Origin: Diphasiastrum complanatum
Lineage: Eukaryota; Streptophyta; Lycopodiopsida; Lycopodiales; Lycopodiaceae
NCBI GenBank assembly: GCA_029204225.1
Contig: CM055101.1
Coordinates: 7,947,316 to 8,011,315, forward strand
Direction of reading: 5' to 3'
Length of the DNA stretch: 64,000 nucleotides
The notes under the pieces were generated by a model that ran no database searches, had not been told where the DNA came from, and saw nothing but the letters and a program-made list of their open reading frames with translations. The position numbers and the translations under genes are program-made. Positions 1 to 11,310 of the stretch are shown here, in pieces (the first letter of the stretch is position 1; the number at the start of each line of letters is the position of its first letter).

Positions 1-44
1 AAAGAGTATGCTCAACTCTTGTGATAGTGTTTTTGCTTCTCATA

Positions 45-1165
45 TGTCTTTGGAGGAACTATGGCATAGAAGGTTGGGGCATCCTAACTATAATTCTATG
101 GTGTCCGTGGTCAAGAAAGCCCAAAGCTATTGGCTTGCCTAATCTTATCTCCAATAATTTCAAGCCATGTGAGGCTTGTGCCATATCTAAGTCTCATAAA
201 AAGCCTTTTTCAAAGTCATCTATCAAGACTACACATCCATTGGAGCTCATACACTCGGATGTGCACTTCTCATCTTCAAAGAGCAAGGGTGGTGCTACTT
301 GCTTTGTAACTTTCATTGATGACTTCACTAGATTTACTTGGGGTATATCTTCTAGCTTCAAAGTCTATAGTGTTTGACTATTTCCTAAAGTTCAAAGCTC
401 TAGTTGAAAAACAATTTTCATACAAAATCAAGATTCTTAGAAGTGATGGAGGTGGTGAGTACACTTCCAATAAATTTCATGATTATTGTCTTGTGCATAT
501 ACACCATCTCAAAATTGGGTGGCTGAAAGAAAGAATAGATCACTATGTGAATGTGCCAAAACCATCGGAATTGATGCATCCTTGCCAAAAGACTTTTGGG
601 GTGAGGCCATCGATTGTTCAAACTATCTTTGCTATCGACTCCCTCATGTTGCACTTGGAGGAAAGTCACCATATGAAGCACTCTATTTGAAGAAACCTAA
701 GATTGAACACCTTAGAGTATTTGGATGCATTTGCTTTGTCCATATCCCCTTGGAAACAAGAAAGAAGGATGATCCTTGTGCAAGAAAAGGAGTAATGGTT
801 GGATATTCATCCAACAAGAAAGCCTATTGAATCTACATGCTCTCTACTTCTAAAGTAATTGATAGTAGAGATGTAGTTTTTCATGAAGAAGAAAAGTCCA
901 ATCTTGGAGGGGCCGAGATTAAGCAACCTCAAAATCTATCACCTTTTGTTATTGAAGACAATCAACATATGGAGGAGTCAAGATTTGAAGATGGAAGTCC
1001 TCGGATTTTCACTCCTAGAAGATCCATGAGGGAGAGATCCGAGCCCAAGATGCCCACTTATGATGACAAAGGAAAACAAGTGGATCTTGATTCCACTTAT
1101 GTTTATTTTGTTTCTCATGAGGAGCCCAAAGATGTTCAAGAAGCCCTCAATATCAAGGGTGTATG
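45..1165 (+). pseudogene. copia GAG-pre-integrase and integrase, frameshifted
   Basis: The zinc-binding start LWHRRLGHPNYNS lies near 58-100 and continues in another frame as CEACAISKSHKKPF, giving an HHCC integrase N-terminus. The core shows HSDVHF (about 255-275), then [13 protein letters not shown] (about 437-480), then VAERKNRS (about 520-545), which carry the D, D and E of the DDE catalytic triad in copia integrases. [15 protein letters not shown] and LRVFGCICFVHIP follow and are standard downstream motifs. The reading frame changes at about 115, 340-370 and 485, and a stop follows KKAY near 828. The coding potential is clear but no intact enzyme could be made. Confidence 0.88.
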
Positions 1166-1922
1166 AGGCCATGAAGATTGAATATGATGCCTTAATCACC
1201 AACCAAACATGGGAGCTAGTGGATCCACCACCTAACATGCATATCATTGGATGCAAGTGGGTATTCAAGATCAAGTACAATCATGATGGCTCCATCAACA
1301 AGTACAAGGCAAGATTATGTGCTAAAGGCTTTGCACAAATATATGGCCTTGACTATGAAGAAACCTTTGCTCCTGTAGCAAATATGGTGACAATAAGAAT
1401 CATAATCTCTCTTGTCTTATTTTTTAAGTGGAAACTGTTTCAACTTGATGTCTCCAACGCTTTTTTGAATGGCTATCTTGAGGAGGAGATATACATGGAA
1501 CAGCCTCAAGGATTTATCAAGGATAAATCTAAGGTGTGTTTGCTATTTAGAAGTCTTTATGGCTTGAAGCAAGCACCTAGATCATGGTATTCAAGAATCA
1601 ACAACTTTCTACTTTCATTAGGATTTGTGCTTAGTGACTATTCTATGTACTTAAAGTTTGATAGTAGTGATATTGTCATTCTTCTAATCTATGTAGATGA
1701 CATTATTCTTAGTGGAAGTTGTTTGATGCTAGTTCAGGAAACCAAAGATACATTAGGAAAATAAGTTAAAATGCAAGATCTAGGAGAGATCCATTACATT
1801 TTGGGCCTTGAGATTGATTTTCATGAAGAGTATGCTTTTATTTGTCAATCTAGATATGTCTTTTATATGTTGAGAAGTTTCAATATGCAACATTGTAAAG
1901 GCATAGATACTCCCATAATATA
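1150..1922 (+). pseudogene. copia reverse transcriptase (RVT_2), truncated
   Basis: This is the RNA-dependent DNA polymerase of the copia element. Visible motifs in order are WELVDPPPN, GCKWVFKIKY, KARLCAKGFAQ, the FQLDVSNAFLNG block (first catalytic Asp), SLYGLKQAPRSWY and the active-site box YVDDIILSG near 1691-1720. A stop at 1762-1764 is followed in the same frame by VKMQDLGEIHYILGLEI, so it is a nonsense mutation and not the natural end. The connection and RNase H regions are missing because homology ends at about 1922. Confidence 0.9.
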
Positions 1923-1924
1923 GC

Positions 1925-3661
1925 TTGAGCCTCTTTGTTTGAGATAAATATTAGAATCAGCAGAGTTCGGGATGAAGTCATGCTGACACAAAAATCGATT
2001 GATTCTATTAAACCAAGCCCTTGGAGCTTGCTTTAGCTTGTAGAGAGTCTTCTGCAGCTTACATACTTTGTGTTCTTAACCTTGAAGGACGTAACCTTCA
2101 AGTTGATAGATATAGATGTCTTCTTGTATGTATCCGTTCAAAAAGGTTGTCTGAATATCCATCTAGTGTACTTCGAGATCTTCGGGAACTACGAAGCCGA
2201 ATAAAGATCGAATTGACTGAAAGGCTTATGACTAGACTGTATGTCTCAGTGTAGTCAATTCCACAGGTTTGTTCATAATCTTTGACGACTAGTTGAGCTT
2301 TCCATCTGGCTATTGAACCATTTGGACTGAGCTTTAACTCGAAGATCCACTTGGTGTCGATGATCTTTGCATCTGTAGGAGCTTCGACAAGATGCCAGGT
2401 CTTGTTCTTCATTAGTGAATTGTACTCAACATGCATGGCAAAATGCCAGTTGTCTGCATTCGAGCTTGACAATGCTTCTGTTACTAAAGTAGGTTCATCA
2501 TTGTTGATGGATGCCTAAGGGCTTGTCGATGTCGAGCAGATATTCAAACAATAGTCGGTTGCTAAGATGATGATTCTCCTTGCTGTGTGATAGGGGTATC
2601 TCCGATGTTCGTCAGAACAATTGTAGGTTCGATGGTGATGGGAGTCATTGGAACGAACTCTTGCATTGGTTGCTTCTACTTCAAGTCGAAGAATTTGTCT
2701 TCGAGGAAGATGACATATCGACTAACTAAGATTCGACTTGACTCGACCTCAAAAACTCGATATGCTTTGTGTGTTGTCGAGTATCCAATGAAGATACTCA
2801 TGTAGCTAACAGGGTCAAGCTTCTTTCTCAGATCAGAGGGAATGTGTACATAACAAAGATAGCCAAATACTCGGAGGTGTCTTAGACTTGGTTTGTATCC
2901 ATAGAAAGCTTCGAAGGAAGCCTTTGAGTCGACTGATTTGGTACTTGAATAGTTTTGCAGATAACAAGCTATTGAAATAGCTTCAGCCCAAAAGTTCTTG
3001 GTGAGTTGAGCATTCACATCATCGATCGTGCTGCATTTAGCAATGTTCGGTTCTTCCTTTTAGCTACTCCATTCTGCTGTGGTGTGTAGCTGGTGGTGAA
3101 CTGATGATGAATACTGAATGATGCCAGATAATCAAACATTTCATTTGACAGAAATTCTCCACCGCTGTCTGTATGAAGGATCTTGAGTCGTTGACCAGTC
3201 TGTGTCTCAGCAAACTGTTTGAAATCTTTGAAACAGTTAAATGCCTTAGACTTGTTCTTAATGAACATAATGTTGGTAAATCTCGAATAATCATCGATAA
3301 AAGTGATGAGATATAGTGCTGAACAGAGATGGAATACTCATAGGACCACAAGATCACTATGTATATAGCTCTAGTGGCTTGTCCCTTTGGGAATCTTGAT
3401 CTAGGTTGTTTGCCTAGTAGGCACATCTCACAGACATGTCGAATGTCAGTGGAGGCAGCATTAAAGTTCAAATCCTTGCCTATACTATTATGATGCATTT
3501 ACAAGATTGATCTCATGTTTAGGTGTCCTGATCTTTGATGTCATAATTGGGCATTTGAAGTACTCACATTAGTAGAAAGTGCATATTTGTGACCCAGAAT
3601 GCACAAATTACCTTCTCTGTTTGCAGAGAGGACTTCTTTATAGTTCTTGCCTAAAATGGTA
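1925..3661 (-). pseudogene. copia element A, 3' half: RT, integrase and GAG-pre-integrase remnants
   Basis: The minus strand, read from 3661 down to 1925, carries a copia pol. A protease-linked segment (TILGKNYKEVLS) comes first, then integrase with TDSGGEFLSNEMFDYL and TPQQNGVAKRKNRT (3014-3268). FWAEAISIACYLQN and LRVFGYLCYVHIPSDLRKKLDP follow (2676-3017). The RT start carries MKNKTWHLVEAP and DTKWIFELKLSPNG (2098-2472). Several frameshifts and stops are present. The upstream part of the same element continues at 13350-14568, on the other side of inserted element B. Proof is that the protease peptide broken at SKQC (13350) resumes as TILGK at 3655. Confidence 0.87.
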
Positions 3662-4103
3662 CATTGTGTTGGAGAATGGAGATACCAACAAGATGAAAGA
3701 CAATTATGAAATGATGAAAGCATAGTGATAACTGTGTTAATAGAATCGTGGATTACTTAGAAAACAAAAATTGCGAGCTTTTCTTTTGTGTTGAATAAGA
3801 TTATTAGTGTAGGAGGCTTAGACTACCATGAAAGAGAGATTGCAGAAACGATTAGGCTTTTAGGACAGGAATATGAAGAGAATGTAGAAATAATTTAGGC
3901 GTCAGAGACAACCATACATTTCTCTGATAATAATGTTTGCATAAGATGAGTGAGAGTTAATTTTGCTCAACAAGAATGCAAAGATGTAGAACAATAGCGA
4001 ATCCATATAATAATGACGTTGTAACACAACAATTAGATCACAATACAATTGCGCTGATAAGCACGTGATCCTACTTACAGACTCAAATCAATTGCTAAAG
4101 TTC

Positions 4104-4107
<4 letters not shown>

Positions 4108-4189
<82 letters not shown>
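4108..4189. repeat. (CT)n microsatellite, about 80 bp
   Basis: Uninterrupted CT dinucleotide run ending at the left edge of element C. The other LTR of B has only a short TATA/CT run at the equivalent place, so the run expanded around the insertion point of C. Confidence 0.97.
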
Positions 4190-4192
<3 letters not shown>

Positions 4193-4879
4193 AAAAATTG
4201 CCTACATTGGCAAATCTAGCCATGTAGAATATTGTACATTTTGTCAATATTGTTTGTTGGTTACTTGAATGGCCAAAGTGCCACTTGTACATACACACCT
4301 AAAGTAGGTTACCACGAGTCAAGAGGAGTGGTTGTGTCTATTTGGTAGTGATTCCTACTTTGTAGGATCTAGACCATGAATTATGATGAGATTTGTACCT
4401 ACCATGCACCTACCAAGCATGACTCTTGGATCTAGGCTAGGATTTTCACATTAGGGCAAGAAAGTGGAGTCTACTTCCTTATTACATGCTGGATTTTCAC
4501 CTAACTTTGCAAAGGAAGTGTGTTTTACTATGTATTTCCATTCTCCATAGTGAGAAGATAGAAACTTTTTGGAGCCTCAAGGAGAAACTCAAGTTTCCTC
4601 TCATTGTATGGTGATTACTCTATTTTTCCAATGAAACCCAGCTTTGGCACTTTGTAAACACTGTCTACAGGCCGTACTACAGCCTTATTTCCACACGTGT
4701 GGAGTTGGATTAGACTATTTGATCAATGCTTTGATTGTCTCTACTTGTTTCCTATCAAGCTGCTAAACTAGATCTTGTTTTCTGATGACTAGTTTCTGAT
4801 AGATTGTTTAACAAGCATACAATCACCTTGTGGATCATTCAAAGATCCATTTATGGTCCTTAGTACTGTACTTTTAACA
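4189..4879 (+). repeat. 5' LTR of element C
   Basis: 691 bp, ending TTTTAACA just before the PBS. The 3' copy starts TGTGAAAAATTGCC; here the first bases read CGTAAAAAATTG, two transitions. It contains the palindrome CACACGTGTG at 4692-4701. Confidence 0.92.
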
Positions 4880-4892
4880 TGGTATCAAAGCC
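4880..4892 (+). other. Primer-binding site of element C (initiator Met tRNA)
   Basis: TGGTATCAAAGCC directly abuts the LTR end. It matches the plant copia PBS TGGTATCAGAGC with one change. Confidence 0.9.
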
Positions 4893-5511
4893 AAGTACAA
4901 GGCCATTGATCTGTGTTTGAATCTAATCCAATTTTAGCAGGTTTTGGTGCAAAAATCTAGTATTGGAAGGGCGAGCTGGTATCCAGGTTTTGGTGAGGGG
5001 ATTTGATCCCAAACTTTTTCAGGATCAAAATCCGTACTGTTCACACGTGTGGGCATCTCTGAACCAGCATTTAATAATCCATATTCATTGGATCATAGAA
5101 AATTCATATGGTGTCAGTTTGATGTAATTTCTGGTGCAAATCCTTAGGATAAGCTACTAGGATCACTTGCCATTGATTAGTTTTGAATTTGTTTCATGAA
5201 AACTAATTAATCTAGGCTGATTTCAGACCTTCTTAAAGTGGAAACCAGGTCTTGAAAGTACATCAAAGTGAATGAGAGAGATAGAGTCAGTTTTTGTCCA
5301 AGAATAGCCAAGATTGGCAAGATTTGCTTGAGTGTAGTTTTCATCTCATCTTATCTTCATTCCAGCTTGTGAGGGAGTGATAGAACTGTGATTACAAATC
5401 CATCTGTTGGATTAGAAGTCAACATTCGAGTGAAACACTGCAAGTTAGAAACCTTTGTGAGTTTCAGGTCCAAACAAATCTATATCTTGTGTGTAGAATC
5501 TTGCTAGTAAG
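4893..5511 (+). other. Untranslated leader of element C
   Basis: Lies between the PBS and the gag start. There is no ORF of note. It holds one CACACGTGTG at 5041-5050. The spacing is normal for a copia leader. Confidence 0.7.
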
Positions 5512-6363
5512 ATGGGATCAGTGGGAGCCTACCTTTTAGAAGCTAGTGAGAGGTTAAATTCTACCAATTATGCTATTTGGAAAGTGAGGATGGAGTCACT
5601 AATGGTGCTCCGGGATCTTTATGAGTTTCTAATAGATGATGAAGATGAACCTCTAGGTGCACATGAATTAGTGAGATACAAGAAGAGGTCTAGGCTTGCA
5701 CTTCACTGTATTAAGATGAATGCAAGCAATGATCTTTTAAGGGAAGTATCATCATGTAAGAGTGCTAAAGAGGCTTGGGAATCTTTAAAATCTATCTATG
5801 AGTCAAGTAACACTTCGAGGGTTCTCATGCTTAGGAATCAGATTCTACAAAGCATGAAGAGGAGTGATGAGAATGCACAAGATTATGTGCTAAGAATCAA
5901 GTCTCTTAATAGGGAGTTAGCTTCCATTGGAGAGAAGATTCAAGATAGTGAGCTTGTTCAGATTGTCCTAAATGGTCTAGGGAGTGGCTTTACAAATTTG
6001 GTCCAAAGCTTTGCAATCCAAGACACTTTGCCTACTATAGAAAAGCTACACAGTGTATTAGTAGCTGAAGAGTGTAGGATGTTGCATACCAATGCAAGAA
6101 TGAATGCTATTTCTTTGCAGGATGGTGATGAGAAAGCTAATTTCTCATTCAAAATCAAGAAGAAGACCAATGGCAAGAATAAGCACTTCAAGGAGACCAA
6201 GGAGGAGGATGAGGCTTCAAGCTCAAAGGGCAAGATCAAAGACAAGTCCAAGTACAAATGTTTTTTCTGTGGAAAGAAAGGACATTTTGCATCAGAATGT
6301 CTCAAGAAGAAGAAGGCACAAGAGAGCAAACAAAGCAAACAAGAGAGCCACCTTTCTATGTGA
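5512..6363 (+). CDS. Gag capsid/nucleocapsid protein of element C
   Basis: An intact 283-residue ORF starting MGSVGAYLLEASERLNSTNY, the typical copia gag start in the first coding position after the leader. The N-terminal half is the UBN2/copia-gag fold, with YAIWKVRMESLM, SAKEAWESLKSIYES and IVLNGLGSGFTNLVQSFAIQ. A lysine-rich linker leads to one CCHC zinc knuckle, CFFCGKKGHFASEC, near residues 248-261, which binds RNA in the virus-like particle. The ORF runs into the deletion junction and stops at 6361-6363, so the last residues (about QESHLSM) come from or abut the fused segment. This is the best preserved ORF of any retroelement here. Confidence 0.93.
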   Translation: MGSVGAYLLEASERLNSTNYAIWKVRMESLMVLRDLYEFLIDDEDEPLGAHELVRYKKRSRLALHCIKMNASNDLLREVSSCKSAKEAWESLKSIYESSNTSRVLMLRNQILQSMKRSDENAQDYVLRIKSLNRELASIGEKIQDSELVQIVLNGLGSGFTNLVQSFAIQDTLPTIEKLHSVLVAEECRMLHTNARMNAISLQDGDEKANFSFKIKKKTNGKNKHFKETKEEDEASSSKGKIKDKSKYKCFFCGKKGHFASECLKKKKAQESKQSKQESHLSM

Positions 6364-6820
6364 TGGAGTAGTATCATGGCTTTCCAAAAAGCAAGATACC
6401 ATCTCCCTATCTTCCACAGAATCCGAATACAAGGCCTTGACATCAACATGCAAGGAAGTCTTGTGGATCAAAAGGCTATTGGTGGAGCTTCATGTCATGG
6501 AGGAGGAGGTTTCTATCATCTATTGTGACAACCAATCAGCCCAATCACTTGCAACTAATCCTACATTCCATGCAAGGAGCAAACACATCGAAATTGCTCA
6601 TCATTTCGTGAGGGAAAAAGTGCAAGCTAAAGAGATCAAGCTCCAACACGTGCCATCATCAAGTTGCTTGGCTGATTTGTTTACTAAACCTTTACCTAAA
6701 GATTCATTTGTCAAGCTTAGATCTTCAATTGGAGTTATTGATAAAAGCATTGTGATCTCCAAGGCTAGATTTGAGGAGGAGTGTGAAAAATTGCCTACAT
6801 TGGCAAATCTAGCCATGTAA
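6358..6820 (+). pseudogene. RNase H C-terminal domain of element C, out of frame with gag
   Basis: The segment reads GVVSWLSKKQDTISLSSTES, then EYKAL, CDNQSAQSLATNPTFHARSK, HHFVREKVQAKEI and LADLFTKPLPKDSF, the canonical end of a copia polyprotein. It has no start of its own. It sits in a different frame from gag (the frame that opens at 6104), so the internal deletion joined gag and RNase H out of frame. The DGVVSW start equals the middle of the copia RNase H, so the N-terminal RNase H residues were lost with RT. It is probably untranslated. Confidence 0.88.
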
Positions 6821-7472
6821 AATATTGTACATTTTGTCAATATTGTTTGTTGGTTACTTGAATGGCCAAAGTGCCACTTGTACATACACACCTAAAGTAG
6901 GTTACCACGAGTCAAGAGGAGTGGTTGTGTCTATTTGGTAGTGATTTCTACTTTGTAGGATCTAGACCATGATTTATGATGAGATTTGTACCTACCATGC
7001 ACCTACCAAGCATGACTCTTGGATCTAGGCTAGGGTTTTCACATTAGGGCAAGAAAGTGGAGTCTACTTCCTTATTACATGCTGGATTTTCACCTAACTT
7101 TGCAAAGGAAGTGTGTTTTACTATGTATTTCCATTCTCCATAGTGAAAAGATAGAAACTTTTTGGAGCCTCAAGGAGAAACTCGATTTTCCTCTCATTGT
7201 ATGGTGATTACTCTATTTTTCCAATGAAACCCAGCTTTGGCACTTTGTAAACACTGTCTACAGGCCGTACTACAGCCTTATTTCCACACGTGTGGAGTTG
7301 GATTAGACTATTTGATCAATGCTTTGATTGTCTCTACTTGTTTCCTATCAAGCTGCTAAACTAGATCTTGTTTTCTGATGACTAGTTTCTGATAGATTGT
7401 TTAACAAGCATACAATCACCTTGTGGATCATTCAAAGATCCATTTATGGTCCTTAGTACTGTACTTTTAACA
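6782..7472 (+). repeat. 3' LTR of element C
   Basis: 691 bp, TGTGAAAAATTGCC to TTTTAACA, the same length as the 5' LTR. It carries CACACGTGTG at 7285-7294. The end of the pol frame runs into it. Confidence 0.92.
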
Positions 7473-8176
7473 TCTCTCTCTCTATAATCACTAACTCTGA
7501 GGAGTCAGTTACTAGAAGACCTGTTTTGGTCGTTTGATCTCTGCTGAAGTATACACGTGCATCTACACATCATACACTCGTCTCATCTCTTCTTCAATTG
7601 CTCATTTACATATATAACAACTGGAAGATCTTGCATTATTTTAGCTTTACATTTACAAGATCGCTTAACAGTTGATTAATTGACTAATTAGAATAGTTGT
7701 TATTGGAGCGTGAAGACATAGATAGTCTGTACTTGGAATCCTATGTATTTTTGCAGGGTGTTGCATTTTTTGCCTATGTGGAATCTTGTGTAAAAATGCA
7801 GTGTCACATTTCTCACCTTTTTGACGCCTATGTGGAATCTCGTGTAAAAATGCAGTGTTGCATTTTTCACAATTGTCGCATGTCAGAAACTGCATGTAAA
7901 AATGCAATGTCGCATTTTTGGAAGTTCTTGAAATGGCCTAAAAAACCGACTTAGCACAAAGTGTCACAAAACACTTATCTGCTCAAGATGGCCCGAAGGT
8001 GAAAAGACGACAGTGTTGGGTGTTGCAAAGAAAAATATAGACTATAGCAACAATCAGTCTAAAAATGCAGACTGTTGAAAAACAGTTCATTTTCTGCAGG
8101 TTTCATTTGAGAGAGTAAAATTGAGAGAAGGAAGAAGGGTTGTTGGGACGAGTAGGAGCTAGATTAAATTCCAACA

Positions 8177-8190
8177 CTCCCCATTAAGCT
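8177..8190 (-). other. Polypurine tract of element B
   Basis: The minus strand reads AATGGGGAG immediately before the 3' LTR start TGTTGG, the expected plus-strand priming site. Confidence 0.75.
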
Positions 8191-8199
8191 TGCTGCTAT

Positions 8200-9480
8200 G
8201 AATCTGAACTACAATTGAGATTTATCATATCTACTAAAGTAGAATGTTTATCTCTAGACAATGACTTAGTCAAAATATCAGCCAACATACTGTCTGTATG
8301 ACAGTAACTTACTACAACATCTAGCATGAGTACGTGGGTTCAGAGATAGAGCTATGCAGCTTTGATTGTCGCACTGGAGTATTGTTGGACTGATCTGTGA
8401 GAATTGCAGATCCTGTAGTAGTCTTCTGAGCCAAATTATTTCCTTCACTGCTGAGGTAGCTGCAAAACCAAATGTATTTTTGCTTTTCGTTGTTCCATGA
8501 AATGGGTCCTCCTGCAAGGAAACAAATATATCCTGATGTGGATTTTCTGGTATCCACATCTCCTATCCTGAATCTGAATAGGTGACTAAAGTGAGTGCAG
8601 CTTTTGTATGACCATTATAGCTCAAAGCATAGTGCTTTGTAGCTTGAATGTAACTTAGTACTCTTTGCAGAGCTTTTCAGTGCTATAAGACTGGATTGGA
8701 CATGTATTGAGACAGTGTGCTTACTACATATGCCAGATTAGGTCATGTGCAGATCATAGAATACGTCATAGATCCTATGACAGATTGATAAGGATACCTG
8801 CACATTTCTTGCTGATCTGGTTGAGTTCTGGGGCACATATCTTTGGACAACTTAGATCCTGGATCCATAGGTGTGTCTATGGGCTTGCAGTCTTCCATGC
8901 CATATCTGCGAAGTACATTGATTAAATAAGACTCTTGGATTATAGCGATCCTTCTGCTTGCGTGATCTTTGCTGATCTCCATACCAAGTAGGTAATGAAC
9001 TGGGCTTAAATCAGTCATCTTATATTCTGATAAAAGCAGAGATTTGGTTTCCTATAATAACTGATTTGAATTGCTGATAATTAAGCAATCATCAACGTAT
9101 AATGCTATTATAACATAGCTTGGCCCTTTATGCTTGAGATATACATTAGAGTCTACGGAGCAAGAAGTAAAATTATGTTGCAACAAGAAGTGATTTAGTC
9201 TATCATACCAGGCCCTGAGAGCTTGCTTAAGACCATATAATGCCTTATGCATATCAAATACCAAATGTTTTTTGCCTTGAAGGATGTAACCTTTTGGTTG
9301 ATAAATGATATGTCTTCTTGTATATATCCGTAAAGGAATGCTATCTGGACGTCCATCTAGTTAATGTCCAGATCCTGTGCAGTGGCTATAGCCAACAAGG
9401 TGCGAATAGATTGATGCTTTACCATTGGACTGAAGGTGTCAGTGTAATCTATTCCATAAACTTGCTTGAATCCTATAACC
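8200..9480 (-). pseudogene. RT and RNase H of element B, decayed
   Basis: Read on the minus strand from 9480 down. RT pieces are MHKALYGLKQALRAWYDRLN and ALYVDDCLIISNSNQLL (9052-9264, with the active-site YVDD). Next come LLGMEISKDHASRRIAI and KPIDTPMDPGSKLSKDMCP (8743-9018), the connection domain. RNase H appears at 8278-8559 as MDTRKSTSGYICFLAGGPIS and LQCDNQSCIALSLNP. Frames change at least three times. The upstream RT is visible around 9300-9560 as fragments only. Confidence 0.85.
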
Positions 9481-9559
9481 ACTAATCAAGCTTTTCATTT
9501 GGATATTGATCCATCTGGCTTAAGCTTTAGCTTGAAGATCTATTTACAGTCAATACCTG

Positions 9560-10860
9560 TAGGAGGATTGACAAGACTCCAGGTCTTGTTCTTTATCAAG
9601 AAATGGTACTTAGCATCCATGATAGCTTTCCATTTGTCTGCATTGGGCATTGACAGTGTTTCTACACCGTGGCAGGTCCATTATCACTGATGAATGCCTG
9701 AGGGATGAAATGATCAGGTTGCTATCGTTGTCTTGCAAACCTTTGAACTACAGGTGCTTGAGTGGATGTTTCTCCTAGGTGAATGACTGGGATAGCTTCA
9801 ACTTGTGGTTGAACAGTCATGCGTCTAGGCCCATCGATGGTAAATGGAGTTGTTGGGACAAACTCCTGCATATGAACATTTGTAGGTCGATGTCTATCGA
9901 TGGAGAATGGAGCTATTGTGACAGACTCCTCTATTGGTTGCTTCTGCTTGAAATCTTAAAACTTGTCTTCAAGAAAGACAACATCACGACTGACTTAAAT
10001 CAACATCATAGATACGATATGCCTTGTGTGATGTTGAATAGCCGATAAAGATATACTTACAGCTTACTGGGTCTAACTTCTTTCTCAGATCAGACAGAAT
10101 TTGAGCATAGCAGAGACCTCCGAATACACGTAAGTGTTTCAGACTTGGTTAGTAGCCATAGTAGGCTTCAAACAGTGTCTTAGACTCGACTGTCTTAGTG
10201 TTGGAATAATTTTGCAGACCGTAGAAATTGCTTCAGCCCAAAAGTTCTGGGGTAATGGAGCATTGACAGTCATGGATCGTGCAGCTTCCAATAGTGTTCG
10301 GTTCTTTCGCTCAGCTACGCCATTATGCTATGAAATGTAGCTGGCCGTGAACTGATGGTGCATGCCACATGATGATAAGTAGTCCACCATTTCATTTGAT
10401 AGGTACTCTCCCCCCGAATTAGACTGCAGGGCCTTGATTCTCTGACCGGTCTGATTCTCAACATTTCGCTTGAATTCTTTGAAGCAATTGAATGCTTCTG
10501 ACTTCTTCTTTATGAACATGAGTCTGGTAAATCGGGAGCAGTCATCAATGAATGTAATAAAATATAGATCTTGACCCAAAGAGGGGTACGCTCATGGGAC
10601 CACATAAGACATTGTGAATCAGTGTCAAAATGGACTTTGCTCTCCTAGCTTGTCCTCTTGAGAATTTTGTTCTAGGTAGTTTCCCTAGTAAACAATTTTC
10701 ATAGACAATCAGATTAGCTGTAGTAACAACATTGATATTCATATCCTTGAGAATTTTGTTATGATACATGTACAAGATTGAACGCATGTTTAAGTGATCG
10801 TCTTTGATGCCAAACATGAGCATCAAAATTACTCACAATAAGTGCATAATCGTGACTCAA
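9560..10860 (-). pseudogene. Integrase of element B, decayed
   Basis: The minus strand shows the zinc-binding segment with CLLGKLPRTKFSRGQARRAK (10545-10826). YFITFIDDCSRFTRLMFIKK and ALQSNSGGEYLSNEMVDYLS lie at 10328-10579. In the last of these the catalytic position reads QSNSGGEY where TDSGGEY is usual, so one active-site Asp is lost. The C-terminal part (LRVFG-type sequences) is spread over about 9990-10320 in changing frames. Nonfunctional. Confidence 0.82.
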
Positions 10861-11310
10861 GATATACAAATTTCCTTCTTTGTGTGCAAAGAGGATTTCA
10901 TTAGAGTTCCCATAAAAAATAGTACATCGGCTCGCAGTAAACAAAGCTCTATAGTCTTGATCACTGATCTTGCTAATAGATAATAATTTTTTTGTTAATT
11001 TGGGTATGTAAAGTACAACATTTAGTTGTCTAGTGATGTTGTTAGGGAATTGGAGTCGAATGGAGCCTTGGCCTTCAACCTTGTGTGAACTTGAGTCGCC
11101 GAAGAAAATGCATTTTGAATCTGTTGTTGTGAGAGTAAAAAATAGGTTCTTACATGGTGTCATGTATTGTGAAGCCCTTGAATCAAGATACCATTGGCAT
11201 CTCTACTTGGTCTTGTACCATCAGCGCCTTGTCCTCTTCTTGTGGATTTTTGACAATGTCAGAGCCTCTCTCTTGGTGCTGCTGCATTTTCTTCCTCGCT
11301 TCATTGTGCT
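10759..11310 (-). pseudogene. Protease region of element B
   Basis: The ORF 10759-11163 has GQGSIRLQFPNNITRQLNVV, LYIPKLTKKLLSISKISDQD and ILFAHKEGNLYILSHDYA, the C-terminal half of the copia aspartic protease and its link to integrase. The catalytic DSGA box should lie near 11165-11230 but is not intact in one frame. This is homologous to element A's 13332-13517, so A and B are related families. Confidence 0.8.

Larger units (their letters stand above)
1..1924 (+). mobile_element. Ty1/copia retrotransposon fragment (element 1), internal pol only
   Basis: Internal part of a copia polyprotein entering from the left edge. Domain order is GAG-pre-integrase, integrase core, integrase C-terminal region, reverse transcriptase, which is the copia order. 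Homology stops at about 1924, where minus-strand element A begins. No LTR, PBS or PPT is inside the window for this copy. It is broken by several frameshifts and stops, so it is a dead relic. Confidence 0.9.
4189..7472 (+). mobile_element. Copia derivative C: LTR-PBS-gag-RNase H-LTR, protease/integrase/RT deleted
   Basis: Two LTRs of 691 bp (4189-4879 and 6782-7472) differ at only about ten positions by eye, so insertion is fairly recent. The PBS follows at 4880. The internal region holds a full gag ORF directly joined to the C-terminal RNase H. About 2.5-3 kb of protease, integrase and RT expected in a copia element is absent. The flanks are TCTCT on both sides, within a CT run, so the target duplication fits but is not decisive. 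Such an element could move only with enzymes supplied in trans. Confidence 0.92.
3667..8176 (-). repeat. 3' LTR of element B, split by element C
   Basis: It starts TGTTGGAGAATGG and ends ATTCCAACA. The left part (3667-4188) and right part (7473-8176) align with the uninterrupted LTR at 12162-13344. The empty site in that copy is the short AT/CT run near 12625-12645. The right part contains three or four copies of a unit with the inverted repeat AAAAATGC...GCATTTTT (about 7757-7920). Confidence 0.9.

Noticed and set aside
4095-4298. Minus-strand ORF with a long Arg-Glu run
   Set aside because: Translation of the (CT)n tract continuing into the LTR of element C.
5958-6449. 163-codon minus ORF over the gag of element C
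   Set aside because: Shadow of the real gag on the other strand; it crosses the gag/RNase H junction and has no domain.
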